64,000 nt of DNA from Cryptomeria japonica (Eukaryota > Streptophyta > Pinopsida > Cupressales > Cupressaceae): assembly GCF_030272615.1 (NCBI RefSeq), contig NC_081406.1:241106422-241170421 (forward strand). The letters are read 5' to 3'. The notes under the pieces were generated by a model. That model searched no databases, was not told the origin of the DNA, and saw only the letters and a program-made list of their open reading frames with translations. Each line of letters begins with the position of its first letter. The stretch's first letter is position 1. The position numbers and the translations under genes were made by a program. Positions 22,059 through 32,805 of the stretch are shown piece after piece.

Positions 22059-22634
22059 CTATGAATCTGGCCTTCCTTCCATGTAGAATTCTTTAGACAG
22101 CATAAGCTGAGAGAATTCTTCAAGCCACATGTAGTTTGGAAAGTTGTCCAGGAGGAACCATTTCCAGAAGAAGTCCCTGCCAATCTACGCCCATTTTCTG
22201 TGACACGTCAGCTGCTCTGCATTCAGGTTTAGGAGAAACGGTTGCCTGGCCACTGGCATTGCTTGGTCAAGGAGGAGAAGCTTGGATAATTCACTTGCCC
22301 AAGGGATCCCCACCCCTACTTCTGCAAGAACGACTAGAGTAATGTCGTCTCCGAGGAAGTCTTCCTTAAAAACCTTCCTCAACAACATCAACATATCCAC
22401 CTTGTCTCCTCCCAAGTCCAGAAGAGACGCTAAGAAGCAGGATGTAAGGTCCGTGTTAACACGGTACCTATTTTCATTTTGCAGAAATTCTCTGCCCAGC
22501 ACCATCCACACAGCTTCATTGGTGAATGACCTAACCTCCTTACAGACTGATTGGAGGGTTGGGTCTCTAACGGAGCCTAGAAAGGCCCTTTGGTCCTCTG
22601 CAGAAATGCTTCTCAAGTGGATGGGAGTGTCCAT
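22059..22634 (-). pseudogene. Small unrecognised cargo gene with one in-frame TAG
   Basis: One frame of 192 codons starts with MDTPIHLRSISAEDQRAFLG at 22634 and ends at TAG 22059-22061. It has a single internal TAG at 22185-22187. The text after that stop (DFFWKWFLLDNFPNYMWLEE) is as protein-like as the text before it, so the stop looks secondary. The protein is mostly helical and hydrophobic-rich (VWMVLGREF, MLMLLRKVFKEDFLGDD), with no signal peptide or clear membrane span. Composition is GC-richer than the flanks. No family is recognised. A further ATG at 22664 is possible but its extra residues look like leader. Confidence 0.5.
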
Positions 22635-22669
22635 CTTGAGAAAATAGATTAACAAATTAAACAACCTGA

Positions 22670-23321
22670 GCAGTGAGCCTATAAACCTAAAATACCGTGA
22701 GCTCTGACGATTTATCTACTAAATGGCAAAGGCTAATTGAAGATGAAAGAAGCAGAGATCGTATATAAATTGTTGAAGCTCTTGATTGTAATAATTACTT
22801 CTTTAATAGTATTAACTGCTATAAAAAAATTTAAATCTTTCGTATCTCTGCAAATCTTTCCCATAAATGCACGAGTGTGCGAAATTGGAAACAGCTATGA
22901 ACTAGTACCAAATTGGCAAGTATCACATTGGAAGTTGTGGGGATAGAGTGGATTGCCATAAGTGAAAAGATATATATTAAATGAATGAAATTATGGATCG
23001 TGATTTGTGACATTTGATACGTGTCTATTGAATCCAATTCCATTCCGGGCACTTTTTGGTGAGCTATGTTCTCTTCAGAAAATTGGGCCAAAATAAAACT
23101 TCAGCCATTGATATACGATCATCAAACGGTTTAAAATCATTGATAGATTTTAGGTATGTGTCACCCTTTATGTGTCAAAGAGGCTGCGCTTATTGATACA
23201 TCGTGCAGAGTCCGGACTCAATGCATTATGTGATGTGATGTGATGTGCCTTGTCTATTAATGGCAATGAATTTATGAAATCACCAATGAATTATATATTA
23301 TACCATAAATAACAAAATATT
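22670..23321. other. Right-end spacer with one diverged copy of the CCGTTGATC repeat core
   Basis: At about 23036-23110 the text CATTCCGGGCAC, GGGCCAAAATAAAACTTCAGCCATTGATATACGATCATCAAACGG (in shorter matching pieces) echoes the core of the array at 19038-20107. Otherwise AT-rich with no gene. Confidence 0.5.
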
Positions 23322-23430
23322 CGCCAAAACATTTAAATAATTTTCAAGTGGTGGATAAAAATTGCCAATACATTTAAATAATTTTCAAACTGTGGATAAA
23401 AATCGCCAATACATTTAAATAATTTTTCCT
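23322..23430. repeat. 41-bp subterminal tandem repeat, three units
   Basis: GCCAAxACATTTAAATAATTTT occurs (in pieces) at 23323, 23364 and 23405, exactly 41 bp apart, separated by GTGGATAAAAATC. It mirrors the 42-bp array at the left end of the putative transposon. Confidence 0.85.
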
Positions 23431-23546
23431 TCGGAGTGAAAATTTTCACTCATACAATTATATATTTGTTCCTTTTAACAATAATTATTCGCCTCCCACA
23501 ATAAATATTTTCCCCATAGAACAAGGTATTATTTGCCAAAAATTCA

Positions 23547-23564
23547 TGGCATTTTCGCACACTA
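23547..23564 (-). repeat. Candidate right terminal inverted repeat
   Basis: The minus strand reads TAGTGTGCGAAAATGCCA and matches the left end at 9282 with two small gaps. No matching target duplication borders it. Confidence 0.4.
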
Positions 23565-23650
23565 GAAAAAAAATCGGCAATACAAAATAATTTTTTCGTC
23601 ATTTAAAAAAAAAAATTCACCATCGATATGAAAATTTCCCCCCGAAAATA

Positions 23651-25711
23651 ATGTCTGATTCACCAGGATTTTACATAGTTGCCCGGGGGAGGGGGGGGGG
23701 TTTCTTAAAGTTATCCCTACCTATTAGTGTGAAGAAGAAAAACAAGAAAGTTGATCAACCGGCTTCAGTGTCCACTGGTAAGAGGGTAACTAGAAGTATT
23801 CAAATCAAGAAGGAACATATACCTAAGGTATATGCAAAGAAGCACGTTGTCACAAGGAAAAGAGGCAGGCATCTCATCCTTCAAGAGGAATTTGAGGAAA
23901 CCAAAGTTGAAGAAGAATCAATGAAGATGAAGGTAACTGGTAAGAAGTCTAAACTAGTAGGTGAAATTCTTAAGCAAAGTACTCCTATTGATTAAGTATA
24001 TTTCAAACCAATGAGTGATTTTGAAAGGACTATGAAAACATTAGGGAGAAAGTGATTTGATAATGTAAAAGAACATTTTGATTCCTTTGATGAAGGTCAT
24101 AAAAAGGAAGTGGTAAAAGAGGTAATCAATTACCCGTGTCAAAATAACCAGTTACCACAAGATATTCAAAAGGACATTTCTGATTCTTTATATTCAATTC
24201 TTGAAAATAAATGGAAGTTGATTTTAGATAAAGACCAAGAGATTATTGATAGAGTTTTTGTTCAATATTTTTGTGAGTTGTCTCGTGAAGAATTATTAGC
24301 ATTGCTTGCTAAATATAAAGGACAATTTCATTCTAAAACAAGGAGACTGAGACTATTGGACGGAAAGATTCAACCTGTTGAAGATGATACTCATCAAATT
24401 CCACAAGATATTCAGAGGATGAATGCACTATTGAAAGGATATGATAATAAGCCTGATCAGACTGAGACTGGAGCTCCATCGGAGATGGATGATGAAGAAA
24501 TTATTACACTGGATGTAGTCTAACCTGCCAAGAATAAGGATGACAAAAGTTCTCTACCGGTCATATTCTTTGTGGATGAAACTGAAGAAATTCAGGATAC
24601 TGTTGATACAATCGGTAACGACATTGAACCGGTTAAGGAAACTGAACAACAACCAGATATTGTTGGTGAACAAATAGCAGAGGAAGCATCGCTTGCTGAA
24701 CTAAGTGTGGATATTCAACAACCACCGAAAAAAGAACACAAAGTTGAAAGTCAACTTCCACCGGTCACCATAACCACATAGGAGGAACATGCAGAGAAAG
24801 AGAAAACAAAGAAGAAGGTAGAAGAGAAAAAGGATGAATAGGAGAAAGCAAAGGAGAAGAAGAAAACTGATGATGATGACTCAATCAACATAAAAGGTCA
24901 TATAGATGTAGACAATTTGAGTGCATCTAAACTAATGGAGATTGCTACTGTTATGCAATCCAGGGCTCAAAAGAAAAGGTTGAAAGAGCAGAGAAAAGAA
25001 GCAAAAGCTATTCAAACTGTTGTTAACATTTTGTCAAGTCTCCTACCCAAGACTGACATTGGTAATTTGTCTGCCCCTATTGCGAAGCTTGGACAGTTGG
25101 TTGTTGATGCTACTGACCAATTGAAATCACTTGAAGAGGTAGCACATGCTTTAGCTAAAAAAGATTACAAGAATTAAAGGGGAGAGCAATTGATTTCAGA
25201 AATTGATAAAGGCAAGATTACTTTATCTGTGAATAAAGATCTATTGAGAACTGGTATAGAGACTAGAGGTAAAATTTTGGCAACTATTTCTAAAGTTTTA
25301 TTTTTCTATTCCGATTTGAAGAAAAAGTGAGAAGATATAGAGAAAGAACTTGAGAGGATAAGTGATTCATATATCCTAGTACAAGATTTCGATTTAAATT
25401 TTGGCAAATCGGTTGATTCTTTGCAACATCTATTAGATGTTTATGATTTTGAACAGGTTAAGAAAATCATATCCTTGAAAGATCTAAAGAAACAATTGAT
25501 TCCAAAAGTTGAAATTCTACAAAGAGCATACAAGGATATAGAAGTAGTTCTGGCTACCCCAGAGATGAGCACGGTGGATGCCATCGAAGATTTTGCTGCA
25601 CAAATTTTGACAAATGTTGAGATCACTAAAACATTATTAGAAGCATGGGATAGTGATCTTGCACAGTTGAAGATTCATTTCAATGACATTTTGTTAAGAA
25701 TTACATTATAA
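23651..25711 (+). pseudogene. Fossil second coding region of the LTR element, later part
   Basis: Charged, coiled-coil-rich reading (basic SVKKKNKKV and KRVTRSIQIKK stretches, then acidic segments, then a helical end around SKLMEIATVMQSRAQKKRLK). A G run lies at about 23686-23700. I recognise no enzyme domain. It is a fossil with several breaks, probably of the same coding region as 8128-9281. Confidence 0.4.
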
Positions 25712-25939
25712 AGACTTAAAAACTCTTATATTTATATATATGCAGTTTTTGATGACAAATTTTGATGTAATATTTGTATTTTACTTTTTAATTTGGCATT
25801 GTTGTCAAAGGGGAAGTAGAATTAGTTTAAGAGGTCAAAATTTTGTATGTACTATTAATGGGGAATTTGTATATTTTTGTAAGCACACTTAGTTGAAATT
25901 TTTTTCCTAAGTATTGTCATCAATGCCAAAGGGGGAGAT

Positions 25940-27062
25940 TGTTGGCATGCTGATGATTTTTTTATTGGATGACTTTATGTGTTGTCATTGATGGCACACA
26001 TATGTTTTGATTGTCTTAGTTAAATTCAAATCGGTACTACTATTAAGTCTGTGTATTTTAAACCGGTATCATATGTATAGTGTAAGTCCAACCAGTATAT
26101 GTACTCAACTATTATATATACTCAATCGGTATATGCAATCGGTTTTGGTCAATTCCACTGTCACCAGTTTTGAGATGCAACGGAGAAAGCCAAAGAGGCG
26201 AATGGAGACAATCGATATGTGAGTTTGAAGTGGTCAACACTCAACTGATATCAGTGTTCCAACTAGTTTCCCTGATTGTGTGATGAGTTATCACCGGTCG
26301 TGATGTGCTACCATCAGTCGACATTTTTTTGTGGTGATTTGTGATGTGTTATGGAAGATTGTCTAGATACACTGAACCTAGGAAATTGTGTTGAGGTTCT
26401 TGCACCGACATGAAATCTAATATCTATAAAAAGACATTGTGATGAGTTATTTTCATATGCAAGATACGAGTTGTGTTATGAGTTAGAGTTCATGCGATTT
26501 ATTGAAGGAGTCGCAAACTATGTCGGTGATGTAGTATTGAGTGAGCAGAAAAGGATCTATACAAGCAGAATGTGCTATTCCTAGATCATACCACCTGTTG
26601 TTTTCTAATCACTACACCAGTTAAATCCCCTAACCGGGTAAGCTCTAACAAGATTCATTGTAGAAATCCTTTAACAAGGTGATTCATTAACCTGGATCTA
26701 AATCCTCCATTGAGGTTACCTTTAACTAGGTATAGCTCTTAACAGGGCTTTGGGATCTTTAATGAGATTCGCTCCTAACAGAACACTTTGTAGACCTTAA
26801 TGGGTCAATTACCTATTTCTGCAGATAGTTAAATTGTGAGTTCCATCTCATCATGGTTTTTCCCAGTTGGTTTTTCCACGTATAATTATTTGTGTTATGG
26901 TGAATGTCTTACTTGTTGTGAATATTTTTATAGCACTTTGGATTGCATGCAAATTCATAAGTAAATTGGTTAAATGTTTTTACTGGTCTGGGCTGAAAGT
27001 GTTATTGTTTTTTCTATTGATCACTGATTCACCCCCCCTCTCAGTGCTTTATAAGTCTATCA
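25940..27062 (+). repeat. 3' LTR, 1,123 bp
   Basis: It starts TGTTGGCATGCTGATG right after the polypurine tract and ends GATTCACCCCCCCTCTCAGT through to TCTATCA at 27062, so TG...CA ends are intact. Its last 300 bp match 6006-6304. Confidence 0.82.
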
Positions 27063-27306
27063 ATAATTAAGGTAGCCACATGAATGGCTACTCATAAACT
27101 CTACATACTATAAGAGGAAGGAAATAACATCAATCCACATCCAATTTTTTAAAAAAAGTAAGCAAGGGTTTTCAATAACTATGCTCCCTCTCTTTTTTCT
27201 CTCTAAAAGTCATAAGGGAAAAAATAAAATAGAATGAAAAAATGGCATATAAAATGATAACTAATATCCGTTTTCCTTTTGATGTTTTTAATATTTAATT
27301 TACTTG

Positions 27307-27327
27307 ATTTGGTATAGTATCTTGTTT
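27307..27327 (+). repeat. Target-site duplication, left copy (21 bp)
   Basis: ATTTGGTATAGTATCTTGTT (with one more T) matches 30507-30527 with a single difference. The long, AT-rich duplication is typical of target-primed retroposition. Confidence 0.75.
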
Positions 27328-30300
27328 TTTATTAAGGATAAAATAGGTTTTAAGGGGACCGAAAACCCCATACAATGGGTTTTGAAGGGACCCGAGACCC
27401 TCAGATTTTACCAGGATCTGGAGCCCACAACACTATGCTACGAAAGGGTACAAACAAGGAAAAATAGCAGCCCAAATATAGCTAAACAGACTAATGCCAG
27501 CCAAACACTAGTATAGCCACAAATAGACAGTGCCAACCAAACAATCAAAAGATAGTCATTACAAATCAGGATGGCATCACCAACAAGGCTATAGTCTCAA
27601 ACTATAGAACATAAAAGAAATAAATAAGGGTTTAACAGGCACCCTCAGTCAATCAGCAAGTCTATTGTCGGCTCCCTTAACCTGTGACAAAATTGCCAAG
27701 TAGCTAAAAGCTAACCCAAACCTTAACCAAAAACAGCCACAATCTATATTGGGCCCTTGAAAATTGTCAGCATCTAGCCAAACATGATTACACAAGATAA
27801 ACATTATAAGAATTGAGTAGAAACATGGGGGTTTTGAAAGGCAATCCTAACCTTTGATTTGGGTTTTGTAATGGCTCCCAAAACCAACAGGATGAAGCCA
27901 ACAACCTGAAAGCATCTAATAGTCACACCTCTAACAACAAAGCATCTTTCCACATCAATATGGGCTTAAAATATGGAAACCATCAGCAGAGAGAACAAAT
28001 CTTCATACCACAAATCAAAGTCCAGCAAACACGATATGGGACCACAACGCTTTTCTTGACAGTTGGGTTTTAAGAAGGCTCCCAGAAAGAAATATTGAAG
28101 AAGAGGCCTGAACCAGTCCAACTCCTAGCAGATAAGCTTAACCGAAATCTTCACCTCTATAGGAGAACAGGGATAGAAACCTAGCAGCAAGGAGAAAGCA
28201 ACAATCAATCATCTGGCCTCAAAAAACAAGGCATCCAAAGGACCCAACAGGATCCGTTCCACTGAACTCAGCCAAGAACTCTTCCCCTCAGTAGAAGAAT
28301 GATCCACCTCAATAGGACAAACTGAGAAAGGTAGAACAAAGAAACCCTGAAAAAAACCAGAGGTCCTCTTGAAGAAGATTAAAAAAGAGGAGCACCCACA
28401 ACCATCAAGAGAAAACCCCAAAAGGCTATAGAACAAGAACAAACAAACCCCACACATAGAGGCCCCTTGCAATTACAAAGACCACTCCGAGAGCAAAAAC
28501 CAACCCAAAAGAAGTGAAGACCCCAAAATGCCAATGATGAACTAGGTCGTTGGAGCTCCACCCAGATCCCAAACACCTCCTTTGCATCTCAATAAAAGTA
28601 GGGCAACAACACCCTCAACACAAGGGTGTAGCACCTCCCAAACAATCCCTCCTCCAAGAATAAGAGGATCACCCTCCCAACAGCCATAAAAGCACCAAAC
28701 CTTATTTGTGATGAAAGACCACCGTAACAAAACCTCCCAACAGCGAAACCCACCATGCCATTTCCACCTCTACACCCTACTAATGGCCATTTGGACGAAT
28801 TGATTATGTGTTGCATTGATGTTTTATCATTGATGTCAACACTAGCTGTTTTGGATGCTTTATCGGAACCCTTCTAGTCCTAGTAGGTTGAGTGGTTTCT
28901 AGTTGGTTTGGATTCGGCATGATCCGGTATGCTTTGGTATGATTTAGTTATGGAATTGGCATACTCATTCTCATATTCAGTTTGTTGGTTCTGGTCTGGT
29001 GATTGAATGCTATCCTATTTGCTTGGAAGCTTGGTTTGTGGTTCTAGTGAGGGTTTCACCGGTAGAGCTTTATTGAAGATATTTGATATTATGTAGAAGT
29101 GGTGTTGGTGTAGCTTCTGGTATGTATTAAGAATGCTGATGGTGATCATGTTTGAGACTTGGTAGATTGGGATCATTGCTTTAGCGTGTGGACCTATATT
29201 GGGTCCCGGTTGATCTAGGTTATGGACCGACTTAATGTAACGTGCGGATTGAACCTCTCGATGTGTTTTTGGGATGTCTTATGAGTTGGATATTATTTGT
29301 TTGGTCTAAGGCTGACATATTTTGTAATTATGTAATTGGTTTATTATCTAGTGGCCGACCTGATTGTTTATGGTCGAGGGTTTATATATATATGATGTAA
29401 GATCTCATTGTAGATCATGGTCATGGTATGGGAAATGAATATGTAGTGTACGAATAATGTAATATCATCCAGATAGAGGATTTGGTCAATTATTGGAGAT
29501 CAAATTGGGTTTATGTAAGAGGATTTAGTCCTCCAGTATTGAGCTTAACCGGAACTGTACTTAGGCATAGGAGATGCTATCTTTGTAGTTCATTCATTCT
29601 TCTAGATTATAGTCTGGATTTCTATGTAGTCAATGAGACTCCTTTTGTGATGAGCAATGTGCTCTAGGCTATTGGCCTTCCTGCAAGTGCAGGCCCCTCA
29701 ATTGTAATTCACATACTTACTACAGAAGTATTATTTGATTGTGGGTAGGCTTCCCATCGTGGTTTTTCCCTTTACCGATTTTTCCACATATAAATCTTGG
29801 TGTCATGTGGATGGTATTTATTCTTTGATTATTATTTATGCTTAATTGGTTTAACTAATATTCCGGTATTTGGTTTAAGCATTCTAGTATTAATGTTTAG
29901 GTTCCGGTATTAAAGTTTTAATTTCTAAATGTTCTGGTAATCTATGACAACTGATTCAGCCCCCCTCTTAGTTGTCTTCTAGTTATTTGAATTGTCTAAC
30001 ACCTACCATCAGCAAGACTCTCCATACCGCATCCACCTTTGCAAGTAGCATAAACAAGAGCGAAATCAAAGACCATTGGGGCACCCACAATGATCAGAGT
30101 GAGGTCTTCAACAGCCACAAACACCTCCTGACTTAGCACAGTGGCCGCATCATCAACAGGAAAGAAGGTCGACAAAGGGGTCTTCACATTGACACCCAAG
30201 CACCGCCCAACAACACCGTCTGCAAAAAATAAAACCTTAGTCACCATCGCAACACCCCATCCACAACCACCTTTTGTTGTCTCCGCACAAAAATATAACC

Positions 30301-30506
30301 CATGAATAGCAAGACAAATGATAAAGATACGAGGGCAATGACATGGGAACCAGGGTAGGAACATAGAAAAATAAGGGAGAAGAGAGGTGTAAATGTCCTC
30401 CTCACCATCGTTGTCACCTTCCTCTGGGTCATCTACCTCCCCAGTAGAAACCCTAACTGCGCTCCTACAGACGCTCCCACTCGCCATCCTTTTTTGAGAG
30501 GTGTTC
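27328..30506 (-). mobile_element. Retroposed element (LINE-type insertion or retrocopy), about 1.96 kb, interrupted by a solo LTR
   Basis: On the minus strand the element begins at 30506 with a short leader and an ATG-led frame (MASGSVCRSAVRVSTGEVDD, from about 30487). It ends at 27328 with an A-rich tail (CCTTAATAAAAAAC). The 21-bp flanking duplications fix both ends. The sequence is G/T-rich on the sense strand. Its long open frames are fragmented, and no endonuclease or reverse transcriptase is recognisable. It could be a truncated LINE relative or a processed transcript. The solo LTR at 28781-30001 was inserted later. Confidence 0.6.
28781..30001. mobile_element. Solo LTR, 1,221 bp, Copia-like
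   Basis: The 5-bp duplication CCTAC stands at 28776-28780 and again at 30002-30006. The LTR starts TAATGGCCATTTGG (probably from TG...) and ends GTCTAACA. It contains CATTGATGTCAACA near the start and CAGCCCCCCTCTTAG near the end, as in the other Copia-type LTRs here. No internal region remains, so it arose by LTR-LTR recombination. Confidence 0.8.
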
Positions 30507-31674
30507 ATTTGGTATAATATCTTGTTTCCAACAAATATCTATTTTAAATCTTAAAAATTTAACTTAAAAGATAATTTTAACTTTTGAATGCAATATTTTC
30601 TCAAAATTTATTTTTCTTGCTTAAGAAATAAATATATTTTTTAAATAATTTAATTTATGCTATATTAATTCATATTTTTTTAATCATTTCGCTTGCATGT
30701 TAACATTTCACTAAATAATGTAAAATGATTTTGCTATGACACCATCCTATCCAAATATTAAAATTTTATTTCACGCATAGAAGGCAAGGATGAGACCATA
30801 ATCTTAGGGAGAAGAATTAAAAGGATTAACACACAAAACCTTTGAATGGCAGTAAATGTTCTCCTTGTGAATTGAAGATCGAAGATCGAAGATCGAATAT
30901 GTCTGGGTACGCTTTTAAATACTGTATCGTTAAGTTCTTTGTCCGCATTTTTTTTTTTAAGAGAATATTTAAAACAAAGTAGTACAACGGTCGGGACCCG
31001 GGAACAGAATATTCGAAGGCTGTGGAAGAAGAAAATGATTAGCATGGGCAAGAGAGAGCAAAAGTGATGAACGTTCCTAAAATTCGAATTTAAAGGCGTT
31101 CTTGCATAATAGCCAATATTCTCTCTCGCACCAAGGCAATATCATTATAGCCAATATTCTCTCGCGCACCAAGGCAATGTCATCTCAATTAGTTCGAACA
31201 GGTCACTATGTTAGATTGGGACAACGGTAAAGTTTTGTTCCCTTCTTTACTAAATTCATCTCGCTGGGATCGTTGACAGTGTTGTTCACATGCTTCGTCT
31301 ATGTGGTTTAGTAGTTTTAATGTTATTTTTTTTTAGTGTTTTGATTAATAAAAGTAAGATATGTTTGTACTATTACATATTCATATAGTGATATTCAGAT
31401 AAAAAATTGAACTATAACAAAACAAAAACTCAACAAGACAACCGAAAGCTAATTTATATGTTTAAGTTTAATGGTTATATGATTGATTTCATATTTTCTA
31501 AATCATATTTAATAGTCTTATTTTATTTTTATTTGGATAAATAAAGCTATTTTTATTCTTAATATCAAGTTTATTTTCAAGTTATGTTAATCATGTATTT
31601 CTTTAAACTTGAAAATAATAAAACTTCGTTAATACTTACTCAATGTATGTATATTGTTTTCTTCATATGAGAAT

Positions 31675-31800
31675 GGGGTTGCAAGCTAAGTGGTTTCGAC
31701 TTTCGAGGAAAATTCCAAGGTTAAGCGTGTTTGAGTTGGACAAGTACTAGGATGGGTGACCTCCCGAGAAGGCCCAATGCTTCGCCTTTGTGAGCATCAC
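31675..31800 (+). ncRNA. 5S-rRNA-derived sequence (Cassandra-like fossil or 5S pseudogene)
   Basis: AAGGTTAAGCGTGTTTGAG (box A region) and AGTACTAGGATGGGTGACC plus TCC (box C region) match the internal polymerase III promoter of plant 5S rRNA in order and spacing. Flanks do not match 5S rRNA. Cassandra elements carry exactly this in their LTRs, so a Cassandra-like remnant is the favoured reading. It is not a functional 5S gene. Confidence 0.75.
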
Positions 31801-32686
31801 CTAGAGGCAACGAGTGCTAAGTGGAGCATTCATTCTAATGAGAGATGGGTTCTTGTGAACACTACTCATGAAACATGGGTCAATGAGTTTGAGTAAAAAA
31901 CTACTCAGTTGAATCCTGATAGCAATATCATAATTTAAAATTATTTTGAGTGTATATTTTCTTGCATCTATATGATTTTCTCATCACACCATAAAAATTA
32001 TTAAGAAGTAAGAAACCACATCTCCTCTCTACCACAAACCCCAAGACATACAAACAAATTATTAAATGGCTTTCTATTATAGCCCTTTATAATGTACATC
32101 AATCTTATATTAATCATTTAGTTTGAATATTATTTTATGGAAACAATTATGTTAATTATTAATCTTATATTTTTCTTTCCTTTACTGTAGCCTAACCTTT
32201 TTCTAAAGATTTTTAATACATATATAAAATAAAATAAAAATTAAACATTAAACTAAAGCCAAAACATAGCTGAAAGAATTGGTTGGATACTATTTCAAGA
32301 ATCTTCTTCCATAATATAAGAAAACATGTCTTGTTTAATCAAATCTACAACAAAAATAAATACAATTCAATTCTTTAGAAAATAAAAATAAATGCAATTC
32401 AATTATTTTGAAAATAGAAAGCCTCTTACAAAAATCATGAAAATGTATTCTCATGATCTAGTAAAGAGAAATTATTCCAACCGAAATTTGGACCATAGAA
32501 TATTACGAGAAAATGGGAAATGGGGCATAGTATAGGCAGAGCGAGCAAGCTAAGAACGTAAGGCATCTTGGAAATAATGTTAAAAGAAGAATGATCTGGG
32601 CCATCTTTAGACCAGCATAGCACGCTATGCTCAACATATCTTCAACAATACAAAAGAGAGAGCGAGAGAAATGCTCTAACCACACT

Positions 32687-32692
32687 TATAAA
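32687..32692 (+). promoter_or_regulatory. TATA box of the intact CNL gene
   Basis: TATAAA lies 119 bp before the ATG. ACTTATAAAACxGTGCA and TTATCGAGTGCTTTTGT are conserved upstream of the second CNL (50184). Confidence 0.75.
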
Positions 32693-32805
32693 ACAGTGCA
32701 TTTATCGAGTGCTTTTGTCAGGTCTCTATTTTGACACTGATCGAGAGAGAGTTGGTAGGTAGTCGTAAATTTCTATTTTCTTAGGAGTCTGTTTGTGTTT
32801 GGCAA

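Larger units (their letters stand above)
9282..23645. mobile_element. Putative giant hAT-type DNA transposon (about 14.3 kb) with cargo genes
   Basis: The block separates two halves of one LTR element. It contains a hAT transposase (10106-12817), a large minus-strand cargo gene (13959-18453), two small genes (20748-21449 and 22059-22634) and several tandem arrays. Its left end reads TAGTGGCGAAAATTCGCC. On the other side, minus-strand text beginning TAGTGTGCGAAAATGCCA ends at 23564, a good imperfect terminal inverted repeat. Both ends carry 41-42-bp tandem arrays, and the text CGCCAAT recurs near both. About 80 bp of similar AT-rich sequence (23565-23645) lies between this candidate end and the resumed LTR element, and I found no exact 8-bp target duplication. 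The right boundary is therefore uncertain, and a stack of several insertions is the alternative. Confidence 0.55.
23646..27062 (+). mobile_element. Right half of the fossil LTR retroelement, with complete 3' LTR
   Basis: Coding-like text resumes at 23651 and continues to about 25711. It is lysine- and glutamate-rich with coiled-coil character. A polypurine tract (AAAGGGGGAGA, 25928-25938) and the 3' LTR follow. Strand and LTR family are the same as at 6006-6304. The whole appears to be one element split by the large DNA transposon. No pol is seen in either half, so it was probably non-autonomous. Broken, with many interruptions. Confidence 0.65.
30735..32805 (+). repeat. NLR upstream block, copy 1
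   Basis: Text such as GGCAAGGATGAGACCATA, CTTTGAATGGCAGTAAATG, CACCAAGGCAATATCATTATAGCC and AGTTCGAACxxxTCACTATGTTAG recurs in the same order at 47134-50297, 57383-60400 and 63005-64000. The last 300 bp match the immediate upstream region of the second CNL (50010-50297). It carries the promoter of the intact CNL. GAAGATC is repeated in tandem at about 30875. Confidence 0.8.

Noticed and set aside
31675-31800. Functional 5S rRNA gene
   Set aside because: Only the internal promoter part matches; the 5' third and the 3' end do not.
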